DNA from: Piscicola geometra
Lineage: Eukaryota; Annelida; Clitellata; Hirudinida; Piscicolidae
Length of the DNA stretch: 64,000 nt
Reading direction: 5' to 3'
Assembly: GCA_943735955.1 (NCBI GenBank)
Contig: OX030960.1
Span: 4,845,287 to 4,909,286 of the forward strand
Positions 22,984-34,698 of this stretch are shown here, in pieces (the first letter of the stretch is position 1; each line of letters starts with the position of its first letter). The notes under the pieces were generated by a model that was given only the letters and a program-made list of their open reading frames with translations, made no database searches and was not told where the DNA came from. A program made the position numbers and the translations under genes.

Positions 22984-25900
22984 GTTAGCCAAGTTTTCTC
23001 GAAGCTAACTATTTGATTGAACACTATTTAAAAAAAGTATAATTAAAATATTTTTTTGCTGAAACCCGTGAATACATCTTTAAAAGAATAATTATTAGTT
23101 TATGTTTGCTAAACAATCTACCTCAGACTAAGAAAATTCTGAGCTCATGGACTGCATGGTCAGAATTCGACGCGTGTTCCGTGACCTGCGGGGAAGGTAT
23201 CAAGAAGAGAACTCGTAAGTGTCTCAAGGGAGCTGACAACAGTGTGCCAGATAGCAACGCTAAAAGGTGGTTAACTAGATTTGAATAGGCTGGAAATAGA
23301 CCTAAAATCATTTAAAGCAAAGTTTTAGGTTCCCACTAAAAATTATTATAATATATTTCTACCTTTAGCAAATTTAAACTATAATAACTTCAAACGATTG
23401 CGCATGCAGATACGCCAGAGACATCGCCTACCCCAAAGGCTTCGATGGCTTGGACTCCAAGTACGAAGGCTACCAAGCCGGCAGCCAGCCCATCTACGAC
23501 GAACCAGGATATGAACAAGAGCCTGGAAGAGATGCCACTGGAAGCGACTACAAGCCAATCGAGGATTGTGACGGAGATGCCGTTCAGATCGAAAAGTGTT
23601 CCGAGAAACCTTGCCGTGAGTACTTTTCAAATATCTTTTCATATATGTATTTTGTATTGAAAAAACTATATTTCTATATAAATGTATACTATATACAGTT
23701 AGAATAAAAATTACGTAAATCGAAACCCGCCAGACCAATCCATATCATAAATTTCTCAATAATTTCTACAGCGGTTGACGGAGGCTGGTCAGTGTGGAGC
23801 GTATGGAGCTTGTGCAGTGCCACCTGTGGAGATGGAGGTCTGCAGACCAGAACCAGGGAATGTTCCAGACCTGCTCCTGCCAACGGAGGCAGACTTTGCA
23901 TTGGCGTCTACCAGCAAACCACTCTCTGCTCTCACCCAAGACCCTGCCGTTAGTAATCTGGTCTTTTTTTGTCGTAGTCATACTATTTTTTAACTTTTCT
24001 ACGTGATGGTATTCTCATTATATGAAAAGAGCATAAATTTTAAACTATTTAAATAACAACTAAACATAAAGAGAAATTAAAATCAAACACTATAAAGCGA
24101 AAAAATCATTAAAAAATAGATCGAAATAATAATAAAAAAATAAAACATCTCAAATAACTATTCTCACAGCAATTGACGGTCAATGGAGCGAATGGTCAGC
24201 GTGGTGCAGATGCAGTATCTCATGTGGTTTTGGAGGAGTCCAGACCAGAGGCCGAAACTGTACCGTTCCCGCACCAGACTTCGGAGGAAAGTCTTGTAAG
24301 GGAGCGGCTGTGGACACAAGAGGATGTTGTGAAGGAGCTTGCCGTGAGTTTAAAAACATAATTAGTTTATTTTAATATTATTTAGATCTTTTACTAAATT
24401 AGTTATAAAGTGAATCCCTTAAAGCATCACTAAATAAAGTTCAAATTAACTTGAAACCCTCACACGCACCACAGCAATCCACGGCAAATGGAGCAGCTGG
24501 TCCGAATGGTCTGCGCCTGCACAAACCTGCGGTGCTGGAGGTCGTGTTTCGAGAACCAGGAGGTGTGACAGCCCAGCTCCCGCCGACGGAGGAGAACCAT
24601 GCAGAGGAACTGACACCGAGCGAAAAGAAGTCTTCCAAGCGCCTTGTCGTGAGTAACTTCGAATTATTTTTTGAATTTTCTTTTTCTTAAAAATTATTAC
24701 ATTATTAATTTCAATAAATGTAATTATTCTAATAATACACTTTTAATTCAATTTTAATTTTGAATTCGTTTGAACTATCAATCACCAGCGATCGACGGTT
24801 GTTGGGGATCATGGGGAGATTGGTCAAAGAGCAGTGCCTCTTGTGGTGAAGATGGTTTCCAGACAAGGTCACGGTCCTGTGACTCTCCCGCGCCTCAATA
24901 TGATGGAAAGATTTGTATTGGAGACTCCACTCAAGTTCAAACTGTCAAGTCAAAACCATGCCGTTAGTGGTGTTTTTTAAATTATTATTACTACAAATAT
25001 AACTTATAAATTCTTTTTTTGGTAGTTTTATAAATAAATTGCTAAAAATATAACATTTGAATGATAATACTTGCGACTAATGTTAACTTCTTGGTGACAG
25101 CGATTGACGGAGGCTGGAGCATGTGGTTCGAATGGACCAAGTGCAGCGCTTCTTGCGGCTTTGATGGCTTCCAGATCAGGAAGAGAAGGTGTGACAAACC
25201 CGCTCCCATGTACGAAGGCAAAGACTGTGAAGGACCCAGAGGACAAAGGAAATCTTGCTTCATCAACTTCTGCCGTGAGTTCTGCAGAGATTGTATAGAG
25301 TTTTATCTCTTTTTTTCAATTTATGAGCAACTAATATGTTATCTTTAATCTTCAATAAAAAACTTTTTTAAGCTTTCGACCATTATTCTGATTCATTACT
25401 CTTTCTTCTACAGCCATCGACGGACACTGGGGTGAATGGTCTCTATGGAGTTTCAGCAACGCCACTTGTGGAACTGGTGGAAGCAAGTCAAGAAGCCGAA
25501 TCTGTGACAGCCCCTCTCCCCAGTACGGAGGAAAGGCATGCGATGGAGACTCTGTGGAACACACTCTTGTCGTGCTTGCTCCTTGCCGTGAGTAAAGCTA
25601 TTGAAACTTATTTTTTGTTTTGGAAAAAATTTTTAAAAAAATTTTAGATTTGGAAAACAAGTTTAAATTTAGAATAAAACGAATTTGAATGTCTTCTACT
25701 TAATTGCACCAAATTAAATTTCACTCTATTCCATTCTAGCAATGGATGGTGGTTGGTCGATCTGGGCTGAGTGGTCGAGGCCTGCTGACACTTGTGGCCA
25801 GCACGGAGGAGTCAGTTTCAGAGGAAGAACTTGCACCAGTCCCAAACCAACCTTCGGTGGTGCCAACTGCCAAGGACCCAACTTCGAAACCAAGCTCTTC

Positions 25901-28900
25901 AAACTGCCACCTTGCCGTGAGCGATTTTAAACTAACTATAAAAATTAATGTTTGTGGTTAATTTTCAAAAGAAAAGCTAGTTCAAAAGTTTATTCTAATT
26001 TCAAACATTTTAATTTTAGCTGAGTGCGGTGGGTGGTCAGCGTGGTCGACATGGGCCTACTGCAGCGTCACTTGTGGCTTCAGTGGAACCACCACCAGAC
26101 ACAGAGAGTGCAACAACCCAGAACCCATCAACGGAGGAGACCAGTGTGAAGGAGAAGCTTCCCAGACCAAGGACTGCAGCGCCCCACCATGCCGTTAGAG
26201 ACCTACTAATGCTTTAGTTAATTATTGGAATACTACTTTTTGAGATTGGTTTTTGTATGAGTTTAGGATGCTTTTTAAGTTATGTTTTCTTTCAACGACT
26301 GTATCGATAATCTTTTTCACCTTTTAATTCTCCTCATTTATCAACTCATTCCACAGCGATTTGCGGTGGCTGGAGTCAGTGGTCTGTGTGGTCTGCCTGC
26401 AGTGCCAGTTGTGGAAAGGGAGGAATTGTTTTGAGAGAAAGACACTGTGACAGTCCCGCCCCCGAATACGGAGGAGCCCCTTGTGAAGGAGAAGCCACCG
26501 ACAGGAGAGTCTGCAAGGGCCGTCCATGCCGTAAGTACTGCTTTGATACTTCTTTATACGTATTTACAGTTTTTAAAAAACAAAAATGCAATATATATGA
26601 ATTTACATTTGTTTACAAAAATTTAAAAAGTGTATAAAAGATGTTTAAAAAAATTAATGAATAACATCTCTCATTAACCACACAGCCATCAACGGAGTCT
26701 GGAGTGCCTGGGGCAAATGGTCGCGTCCATCGGTCACATGTGGAGACGGTTTCTACCCGAGCAGAACCAGGGCTTGCAACAACCCAGTGCCTGCCTACGG
26801 TGGAAGCTTCTGCAGAGGAGCCATCACTTCGTACAGAAATGTTTCGACTATTCCATGCCGTGAGTGTCTCTTACTTTTGAATTATGACTTTATAGATGAG
26901 TTAGTCAGCTCAAACAGGATTATTAGAAAAAGTTAATTTTCAATAATCCTTTAAATCAGCTTGTCTTAAATAAAAAAAACTTTTAAAACAGCAATTGACG
27001 GAGGATGGTCGGTTTGGGGTGATTGGTCTGACGCGAAGGTGACCTGTGGTGAAGGACCCCCAGTAGTCAGGAAGAGAACTTGCACTCAACCCGAACCCGC
27101 CTACCATGGAAAGCCCTGCATGGGAAAACACATCGACCTTAAGAGCTCTTTCACTAAGCCCTGCCGTGAGTTATTTGGGTTTATAATCAACTTTAAAATA
27201 CTTTAACCATTCATAATTAACGCTAGAAGAAGAAAAAATCAAATCAAAGTTTTTTAACGTAAATTTTTTTTTAATGTTAACGTTCTACTTTTCTTCAAGC
27301 AATTGACGGATCCTGGGGAACCTGGTCTGAATACTCTGACTGCAGTGTCACTTGTGGAGCCGGTGGTGTCAAGTATAGGTCAAGGCCATGCAACAACCCT
27401 CTGCCCGCCTTCAATGGCAAGAAGTGTCCTGAACATGCGTCTGAAGTGGTCGAGTGCTCTGGAAAAGAACCATGCGGTTTGTAAAGTTTAATTTATTTAT
27501 TTTTTTTCTCACTATTTTTTCATATCTAAAAATTCTTTATTCAAATGTTTGAAAAATAGTAACCATAAAAATGAAATGCACTTTCAATTCGTTTTTCATT
27601 AAATACGCATTTCAATCTTTAAACAAAACTTCTCAAATCTCTCTTCTCTTTCTTCCACACTCACAGCCGTTGACGGTCAATGGGGCGCCTGGTCTGCCTG
27701 GTCTGACAGTTCCGCCACTTGTGGTTCTGACAACGTAGTGACCAGGATGAGGAACTGTGACTCTCCAGCACCAATGTACGGAGGCAAGCTTTGCCAAGGA
27801 GACCCTACTTCTTCCAAGATCCTTCTTCTCGTCCTTTGCCGTGAGTTTTTATGATCCGCAAATAAATATATTTTATTGATTGATTGATACGATTTTTTAT
27901 GGAGTACTATTTGTTATTATTAAAATACTTTTATTTTTTGAAAACCTACAGCTATTCACGGAGGATTCACTGAATGGACTGAATGGTCAACATGCAGCGT
28001 TAAATGCGGTGACGGTGGTATCGCTAAGAGGAGCAGGTAAACTCATGAAAACTAACTAAAAGCACTTCAAAAGTATTTTTCACAAATTTCGATTTATGTT
28101 AATTTGTAGTCAACTATTCCACAATTTCTCAGATGCTGTGCCAACCCTGAGCCACAATACGGTGGAAACCCATGTGAAGGCAAGATTGAAGACACCAAGA
28201 GTTGTTCTGGACCCCCTTGTGGTTAGTGATGAAGCTAACAAAAAAAATTCTTCTTTTTGTAATGGGCTATGAAAGTGCTATTACATTTTTAAAAGTGATT
28301 TAGTGATTAATAAAACAAAACTTGAAACCCATTAAACTCGACTCTCGAAGGAATCAACGGAGGATGGACCGAATGGGGAAGTTGGTCGAGATGCAGTATC
28401 AGCTGTGGAGAGGGAGGTGTTGTATCAAGGACTAGAACGTGCACCAAACCTGCACCAACCTTCGGAGGCAAGAACTGCCAAGGAACCTCCACCGAGTACG
28501 CCCCAGGACTTGCACCACCTTGCCGTTAGTCCTCTATTATTTGAATAAAAAATACTAACCTATAATTAATAAAAAAAAATTTAAAGTTTTGTAAAATTGA
28601 TTTTCAACAATTCCGCTTCAAACTTTCGCAGCGGTTGACGGAGGCTGGGGCAGCTGGGAGACATGGAGTCAGTGCAGTGTCACTTGCGGAACAGGCGGAG
28701 AAAGCCACAGAACCAGAGTGTGCAATGAACCAATCCCAGAAAGCGGTGGAAAAGAATGCCAGGGGAAGAAGGAAGAAGACAGAAACTGCGCTGCTAAGCC
28801 ATGCCGTGAGTTCATTTCAATTAAATGTAGTTCAGAAAATTAATTTCAAACACAAATTAAATGCAAAAAAAAATTTAATGCTTTAATTTGAATATTGTTT

Positions 28901-31900
28901 GAAACTAATAAAACCTCTTTATGAAGCGATCGACGGAGGCTGGAGCGACTGGAGTGAATGGTCCAAGCCTACTGCGATCTATGGAACATTCGTCTTTGTG
29001 AGCAGGAGCAGACTCTGCGACAGTCCTGAACCTCAATACGGAGGACAGTTGTGTGCTGGAGACAGCATTGAGACCAAGAAAATCAGCCTTCCAGCTCCAC
29101 GTTAATTTTTTTCTCTTTTGTTGCTGAACATGAATGCATAGAAAAATTTATTAATAAAACAATTAATTTCAAACGTTAAAACAAATAATTACACTTTAAC
29201 AAATTTCAGACTATCTTTAAACTTCTAAATCAATATTTTTCCACCAACGTGCAGCGGTTGATGGAGGATGGAGCAGCTGGAGCAAGTGGAGCAGACCTAC
29301 TGCCAGCTGTGGAGCTGCCGTCGTCTTCAGGATCAGGAAGTGCGACAACCCTGAGCCTTCCAAGGACGGCAACAAGTGCATCGGGGAGGGTGTTGATGTG
29401 AAGAAGATCAAACTGAGACCATGCCGTGAGTTCATATCTCAATATAATTGCTTGTGAAATAAAAACTGAATAAATTCAAGATATATTGATATATTATTAC
29501 AATTATTCTTCATCTCATATTCCGATTATTTCATTGCCACCAGCTATTGACGGAAACTGGGGACTCTGGTGTGCCTGGGCGCAATGCAGTGTGACGTGTG
29601 GAGCTGGTGGATCTTCTTCAAGGTCTAGGCTCTGTAACGAACCCAAGCCTTTGTTCGGTGGAAAGAGTTGCCAAGGAGACGACTTCCAGACGATGTCCTG
29701 CTACGTCAAGCCTTGTGGTGAGTTTTTTGCGAACAATTCATGAAAAAGAGCTCTGGAATCAATTTAATAGCTTTATGAAACAAATATATTTTGATTGCAT
29801 CTTATAAAAATAAAAAGCACTCATCTCTACCTACCACCACTACAGAGGTTGACGGAGGCTGGACCTCATGGGGACAATGGTCAGTCTGCAGCGCCACTTG
29901 CGACCAAGGAACCGCCACCAGAAAGAGAACTTGCCAGAACCCTGAAGTTGCCTACGGAGGCAGACCTTGTGAAGGCATTGACACCGAGACCAAGGACTGC
30001 AACCTCAAGCCTTGTGGTGGGTGGGTGGATAGAGAAAGTTTGACTTAATCTTTTGGTGTACTTAGCTGAAAGAGTAAGTTTTAAAAATAGGTGAAATTAA
30101 ATTGTACAATATAATTTTGTTTTTAAAAAGTTTAACGTGGTTTTTTCAGACGTTGATGGTCACTGGGGTGCCTGGACTGACTGGGCTGAGTGCAGTGTCA
30201 CCTGTGGAGTCGACGGAATCACTGTCAGAAACAGAATCTGCAACAACCCTCCTCCTAAATACTTCGGGAAGAACTGCGACGGACCACACACCGAGTCTAA
30301 GAACTGCAGTGCCAGACCTTGCGGTTGGTCTATTGATTTGTCTTTAAGTTTTTTAACAAAAATGTCAATTTTACTATCAATCGATTTATATATTTAATTG
30401 TAAAGAATTCAAAAAAACCTGTCTTTTCACGCCACTTAAGCAGCCTTCACTCACCTACAACAGCTGTTGACGGAGGATGGGGCATGTGGGCAGAATGGTC
30501 AGCATGCAGCAAGTCATGTGGTTACGGAGGATCCATCACCAGGTCCAGAACCTGCGACAGTCCCAAGGCATCATTCGGTGGAGAACCTTGCCAGGGTGCT
30601 GCCTCTGAAGTCAAGTTCTGCTACGATGCTCCATGCGGTGAGAATACTTTGTAGATTATCGGCGTGGCTTAATAGGAGTTTTTGACCAGTGCTGTTATAA
30701 TAAAACATTATTATGCTTAGAAACCCGTGTGTAAAGCATTATACGTTTACTTGTAACGATTAATAAAACTATTTGCATATTTTTTAAATCGATCTATAAA
30801 AACTACACCAGCCTTCATTCCACACTCAAAAACTCCTTCCCTCATAGACAACTGGTCACCTTGGACTATATGGTCTGGTTGTGTGGAAAGGTGTGGAATC
30901 AAGCCCTACAAAGAGAGGAACAGACAGTGTCTGCTGCAGAACAACGTCGTCTATGGCAAAAACATCATCGAGTACTGTGAAGGAGTCGGAGTCGAGTTCG
31001 AATACTGCGCCAGGGAATTCCGTTAGCTACATACAAATTCTTTAAATTCTCTTAAATTTAATTTTGTTAAAGTTAAAAATTTATTTTTTTCTTAATTGAC
31101 TTTACTCGAAACGCGATTAAATGTATATTTTTTAATACCCGTCATTTTATCATTATATATTACAACTGACATCCAATCTCTACTCATCCTTGCAGAAACA
31201 TGGGAAACTGCCGTGCCATACACCCTCGTCGTTCCAGGATACGGATCGGTGGAGGGAGCTTGCGTCAACAGCTTCTTTGTCATCTACTCCAGGACCAGCG
31301 ACTCGTTCAGCCTGAAGGAAGACTGGGAAACATTCAAGAAGGGCTTCGGAATCAAGCCTGACAACTTCCACGTCGGAAACGAAGCCATCTACCAAATCAC
31401 CAAGAGTGGAAAGTACTATGCAGCCAGTGAAGTCATCACCAAGAGTTCGTATAATTTACCCTTCATGGATTAAATTCACTTTTAGTTAACATATATTCTT
31501 CAAAATATCTTTTTTTTCCAAAAACTCTCAACATTCCCATTTCATAATATTATAACCAACCTAACCGCAGGACACAAGTACTACCAGTACCCAGACCAGA
31601 GATTCATTCTCGACTCGGAAGCCAGAAGCTACGCCCTGCACGTCGACTTGGACTCGGCTCTTTACGACAACGAAATTCCCTTCTCCACCTACGACCGTGA
31701 CAACGACAAGAGCTTCTACACCAACTGCGCTCAAGTGCCTTTATCAGCAATTTTTTGGGAGGCAATTAATTCAAGCCCTCATAGTCATTTCGAGTTTTAA
31801 TCATTAAAAAGAATTAAACCAAAGTAAAAACTCCGTTTTCAGGTTCACTTGGGAGGCTGGTGGTACGACAACTGCTACTCGAAGGCCATTCTCTTCGGCG

Positions 31901-32421
31901 ACTACGTCAAGTACCACGAAGTGAAGGCCCTCACGCCAGACCAGTACCTGATCAAGAGCAGAATCAGCCTCCAGAGACTGCCCTGCGAAGAAGACGTGGA
32001 GAAGAAGCCATACGTTGCCTCCAAGTACCCCGTTAAGCCAGTCTACGTTCCGAAGCCAAAAGTGGACCTCTACAAGGAGAAGCCTAAGTACGAAGAGAAA
32101 CCATACCCAGTTAAGTACGAAGAGGAACCATACCCAGTTAAGTACGAAGAGAAAACTACCAAATACGAAGAAAAGACTACTAAGTATGAGGAAAAGACTA
32201 CCACACCAATATACGTAGAAAAGACCACAAAATACGAGGTGAAGTACGAAGACAAATACGATGACAAATACGATGACAAATACGATGACAAATACGATGA
32301 CAAATACGATGACAAATACGATGATAAATACGATGATAAATACGATGACAAATATGATGAGAAGCCAGCCGACAAATCGTATGAACACAAGTACAAAAGA
32401 CCAAAGGCCGACGATTATTAG
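21864..32421 (+). CDS. Giant secreted protein: KKDDY repeats, Thr/Tyr repeats, 24 TSP1 repeats, fibrinogen-like domain
   Basis: Plus-strand gene of about 31 coding exons, modelled as 5,982 nt, 1,993 residues. Order: signal peptide ([20 protein letters not shown]), KKDDYA repeats, [14 protein letters not shown] repeats, 24 thrombospondin type 1 repeats, a fibrinogen-related domain and a KYEEK/KYDDK tail to the TAG at 32419. Every junction keeps phase. Nearly all TSP1 exons are phase 1-1, so each repeat is one portable exon. The uncertain junction is exon 4 to the first TSP1 exon (22983 to 23127, ACA|GTTAGC donor). If it is not used, exon 4 ends at the TGA at 23014 and the region would hold two genes. 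I favour one gene because the TSP1 part has no start or signal peptide of its own and the tail again carries DDK/Y repeats. Extracellular; probably a matrix, cuticle or adhesive component (inference). AATAAA lies near 32520. Confidence 0.82.
23127..31021 (+). other. Array of 24 TSP1-repeat exons
   Basis: Repeat 1: 23127-23266 + 23410-23615 (has a long Gly/Tyr insert). Repeats 2-14: 23772-23948, 24170-24343, 24475-24648, 24789-24962, 25101-25274, 25414-25587, 25740-25916, 26020-26193, 26357-26530, 26686-26859, 26992-27165, 27300-27476, 27667-27840. Repeat 15: 27952-28036 + 28133-28221. Repeats 16-24: 28351-28524, 28632-28805, 28927-29100, 29255-29425, 29544-29717, 29846-30016, 30150-30323, 30464-30637, 30848-31021. 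Single-exon repeats are 171, 174 or 177 nt. The consensus is IDGGWSxWSxWSxCSxTCG...RxRxC...P...GGxxCxG...C...PC. WxxWxxW tryptophans are potential C-mannosylation sites. Repeats 4, 5, 7, 8, 11, 12, 14, 18 and 19 lack cysteines 1 and 5; repeat 16 lacks only cysteine 5; repeat 18 also lacks 2 and 6. Confidence 0.9.
31196..32421 (+). other. Fibrinogen-like domain and KYDD tail exons
   Basis: Exons 31196-31444, 31571-31734 and 31843-32421. The domain shows [35 protein letters not shown] (the usual calcium-loop motif), NCAQ and GGWWYDNC, the hallmarks of fibrinogen-related domains. The N-terminal A subdomain (Cys, GxYxIxP, GGGW) is replaced by a short divergent segment. After the domain come [21 protein letters not shown] units and about eight KYDD tetramers encoded by a 12-bp repeat near 32250-32360. 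Confidence 0.85.
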
Positions 32422-32714
32422 TGATGATATAATTAATGAACTAAAAAGGCATCGAAAATGATTGCTTAAATTCATTGACTTCACGTATTTATTCGATTAT
32501 AAATTATATGGTTCTTCAAAATAAAAGTTCAAACTGATATCCTCCAGTAGTTTTCTTTTTTGTTTTCTAATTACCTGACCACAAAATTAAATATTATTAA
32601 AATGTTCCCCAAACCATTCGAAGAACTGGCATTCACTGCCTTAGTAAAAAACACAAACATTAATATAATTTTTTTCCCCGCTTATGGGCCCAAAAACTTC
32701 AATGCAACCTTGAA
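32422..32714. other. Convergent 3' spacer
   Basis: About 290 nt between the convergent ends of the TSP1-repeat gene and claudin-like gene B. It holds the plus-strand AATAAA near 32520. Confidence 0.5.
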
Positions 32715-34236
32715 CTAATGTGAACTTCCGCTCAAAAAGCTTTCAGCCTTCTTAAGCCATACACTGTAAACCTCGAAGAACAGCATACCTAGAATGCCCA
32801 AGACACAAATGACCATGAAAGCCAGGGAAATATTCGCTTGAGTGTAAGATTCTTTCCAAGTAACCCATGCGTTGGCAATCTTGCTTCTTACCAATCTTTG
32901 CTCGCTGTATTTGACACTTCTTTGGAACACTAGGATACACGTCAGCACGCATAGACCTGCAGTAGTCAATAATTTTAAACAAATTCACCGAATGTATGGT
33001 TAAAAACATATTTTTGTAAAGTTATCAACTCAAAATTAATATTATAATATTACATAGAAGGACGTTAGCGAAGAAAGCTGCTTTTTTGAACGTCTTTCTG
33101 GAACGAAATATAAATATATAGTGAATAATTTCATTTAAATGCATTCCGGAAATAGCTCTTCAAAAACTAAGTATGATATGAGCCAACTTCTTTTCTTTGT
33201 AAGCGAACACCAGTAAGATAGCTGGGACGAAGGCAAGAAGCATGGAAACTAATGCAAGGAAATTGTTGAGTCTTGTTATGTCTGTATTGAAAAAAGTTTT
33301 TATAGTTAATAAGTATAAGTTATGAAAATAAATGAAAAATAAAATTATCTTATATTAATATTACTTTGAAATAAGTTTGTATACTGAATAAGTAGTAGTC
33401 GTAGTCGTGCTTGTTGACATTCTTAAATGATTGAAAAAGTCTCATCTTATCGCACACCAGAGTTCCATCCTCGTCAGATCTTATGGGAAGCTCTTGAAAG
33501 AACGGTGTGCATAAATGAAAGGAATTTATTTAATAAAAATTGCTTACAATAATTGGTTTTAAGTTTCCTCGTTTTTAATTCTCACGATTGATACAGTGAT
33601 TTTTGTAATAGCTCGACTAAAGACTTAGTCTAAAGTCAATCACCTCTGGGCTGGATGAGGGCACAATCTTTCATCAGGCCTTTGCTCCACTTCACGACGA
33701 CGTGTCCTGGAATATCGTGAGTGGTTGGCGCAGATCCGTCAGGCTTCATACTGATCCAGTTGTTGCTCGTCAGCGCACTCATCAGCAAGCCTATGTGTGC
33801 CACTGATATCATTAGAACTACCAGGATTAGGCCTCTGACTCTCTTTGTGGTGAATAATGAAAAAAAATCTACGTTTATTCTGATTGAGCGCTCTTGAATT
33901 TGAAGAAAGAGCGCTATAGAAATCTATTTGATTGATTGATTGATTGATTTTATATATCAGATTGATTTCAAATAACATTAAATTAGCAATTTCTTTTAAA
34001 TGCTTTAAAAAATCATGCTTTCCATTCTTCATTATTACTTTTTTCGTATATATTTCTGAGGCTCTATTTTCTTTTTCTTTTAGCAGCATCTGAGAGAGCG
34101 TCTCTTCCATTTTGTTTTCCTCTTCTATGGAAGGCTCGTCACTACCAAATATAGGCAATTTTCCAAAATAAAGAGCTTCCATCTTTTTCCTATTACTGAG
34201 GCTATCGATTTGTATTTCATAAGCTGGTTTCATCAT
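32715..34236 (-). CDS. Four-pass membrane protein, claudin/PMP22-superfamily-like (paralogue B)
   Basis: Minus-strand exons 34236-34039, 33842-33644, 33492-33385, 33281-33188, 33097-33054 and 32956-32715 join in phase to 294 residues. A long charged cytoplasmic N terminus (MMKPAYEIQIDSL...) precedes TM1 (GLILVVLMISVAHIGLLMSA). Loop 1 has NNW...VKWSKGLMKDC, the W-GL-C claudin-type pattern, and is extended by one extra exon with VCDKM. TM2 is NNFLALVSMLLAFVPAILLV, TM3 lies around FFANVLL...CVLTCILVF, and TM4 is ISLAFMVICVLGILGMLFF. Exons 4 and 5 are 94 and 44 nt, identical in length to those of the gene at 19714-21044. The first intron, whose donor AAA|GTAATA is my choice, contains a dispersed retroposon tail. 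The N-terminal exon assignment is the least certain part. Confidence 0.75.
33898..33952 (+). repeat. Dispersed SINE/LINE-like 3' tail (copy 2 of 3)
   Basis: AAGAAAGAGCGCTATAGAAA followed by TCTATTTGATTGATTGATTGATT. It lies inside intron 1 of claudin-like gene B and keeps the minus-strand frame open by chance. Confidence 0.6.
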
Positions 34237-34698
34237 TTTCGTTCCTATTTTTTTATATATCTGATATTATCAGATACCTAAGTGTTTTAATTAATATTTT
34301 GAAATTCTAGGTTTAGTAAAAAAACTATATTTTAAAACAAGATTTATATTCCCTTCGTTTTTATAAATTTGTTTAATACCTTCAATTTCAAGTAGTTGAC
34401 AAGTATTTAATGTTTACATTACAGTTGTATTTGAAATGACTTTTTAACGTTTTTCATAGATATTTTTTATTAATTTAATTCTATTTAAACAGAATAAATA
34501 AATAATTATTCAAAGCCTACTCTATGCATGAGCGATAGCTTTATGGGGTTTTTGGCATATTAATTGCTTCCATTGTTCAATAAATGTTTGCAAGATAATT
34601 TTTTACTAATTATTCAAAAATAAATTTAATTTCGGTTTGGAAAGTTATAGTAAAAGACCAAATAAGTAAATTAGATAAATAGCCGATCCGATGAAATA
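34237..34698. other. Spacer between claudin-like gene B and the SUMO protease gene
   Basis: AT-rich, 460 nt, a divergent head-to-head intergenic region that should hold both promoters. No clear TATA box or CCAAT box identified. Confidence 0.4.

Noticed and set aside
31804..32484. 226-residue Phe/Val-rich minus-strand membrane-like frame
   Set aside because: Antisense shadow of the KYEEK/KYDDK tail exon of the TSP1-repeat gene.
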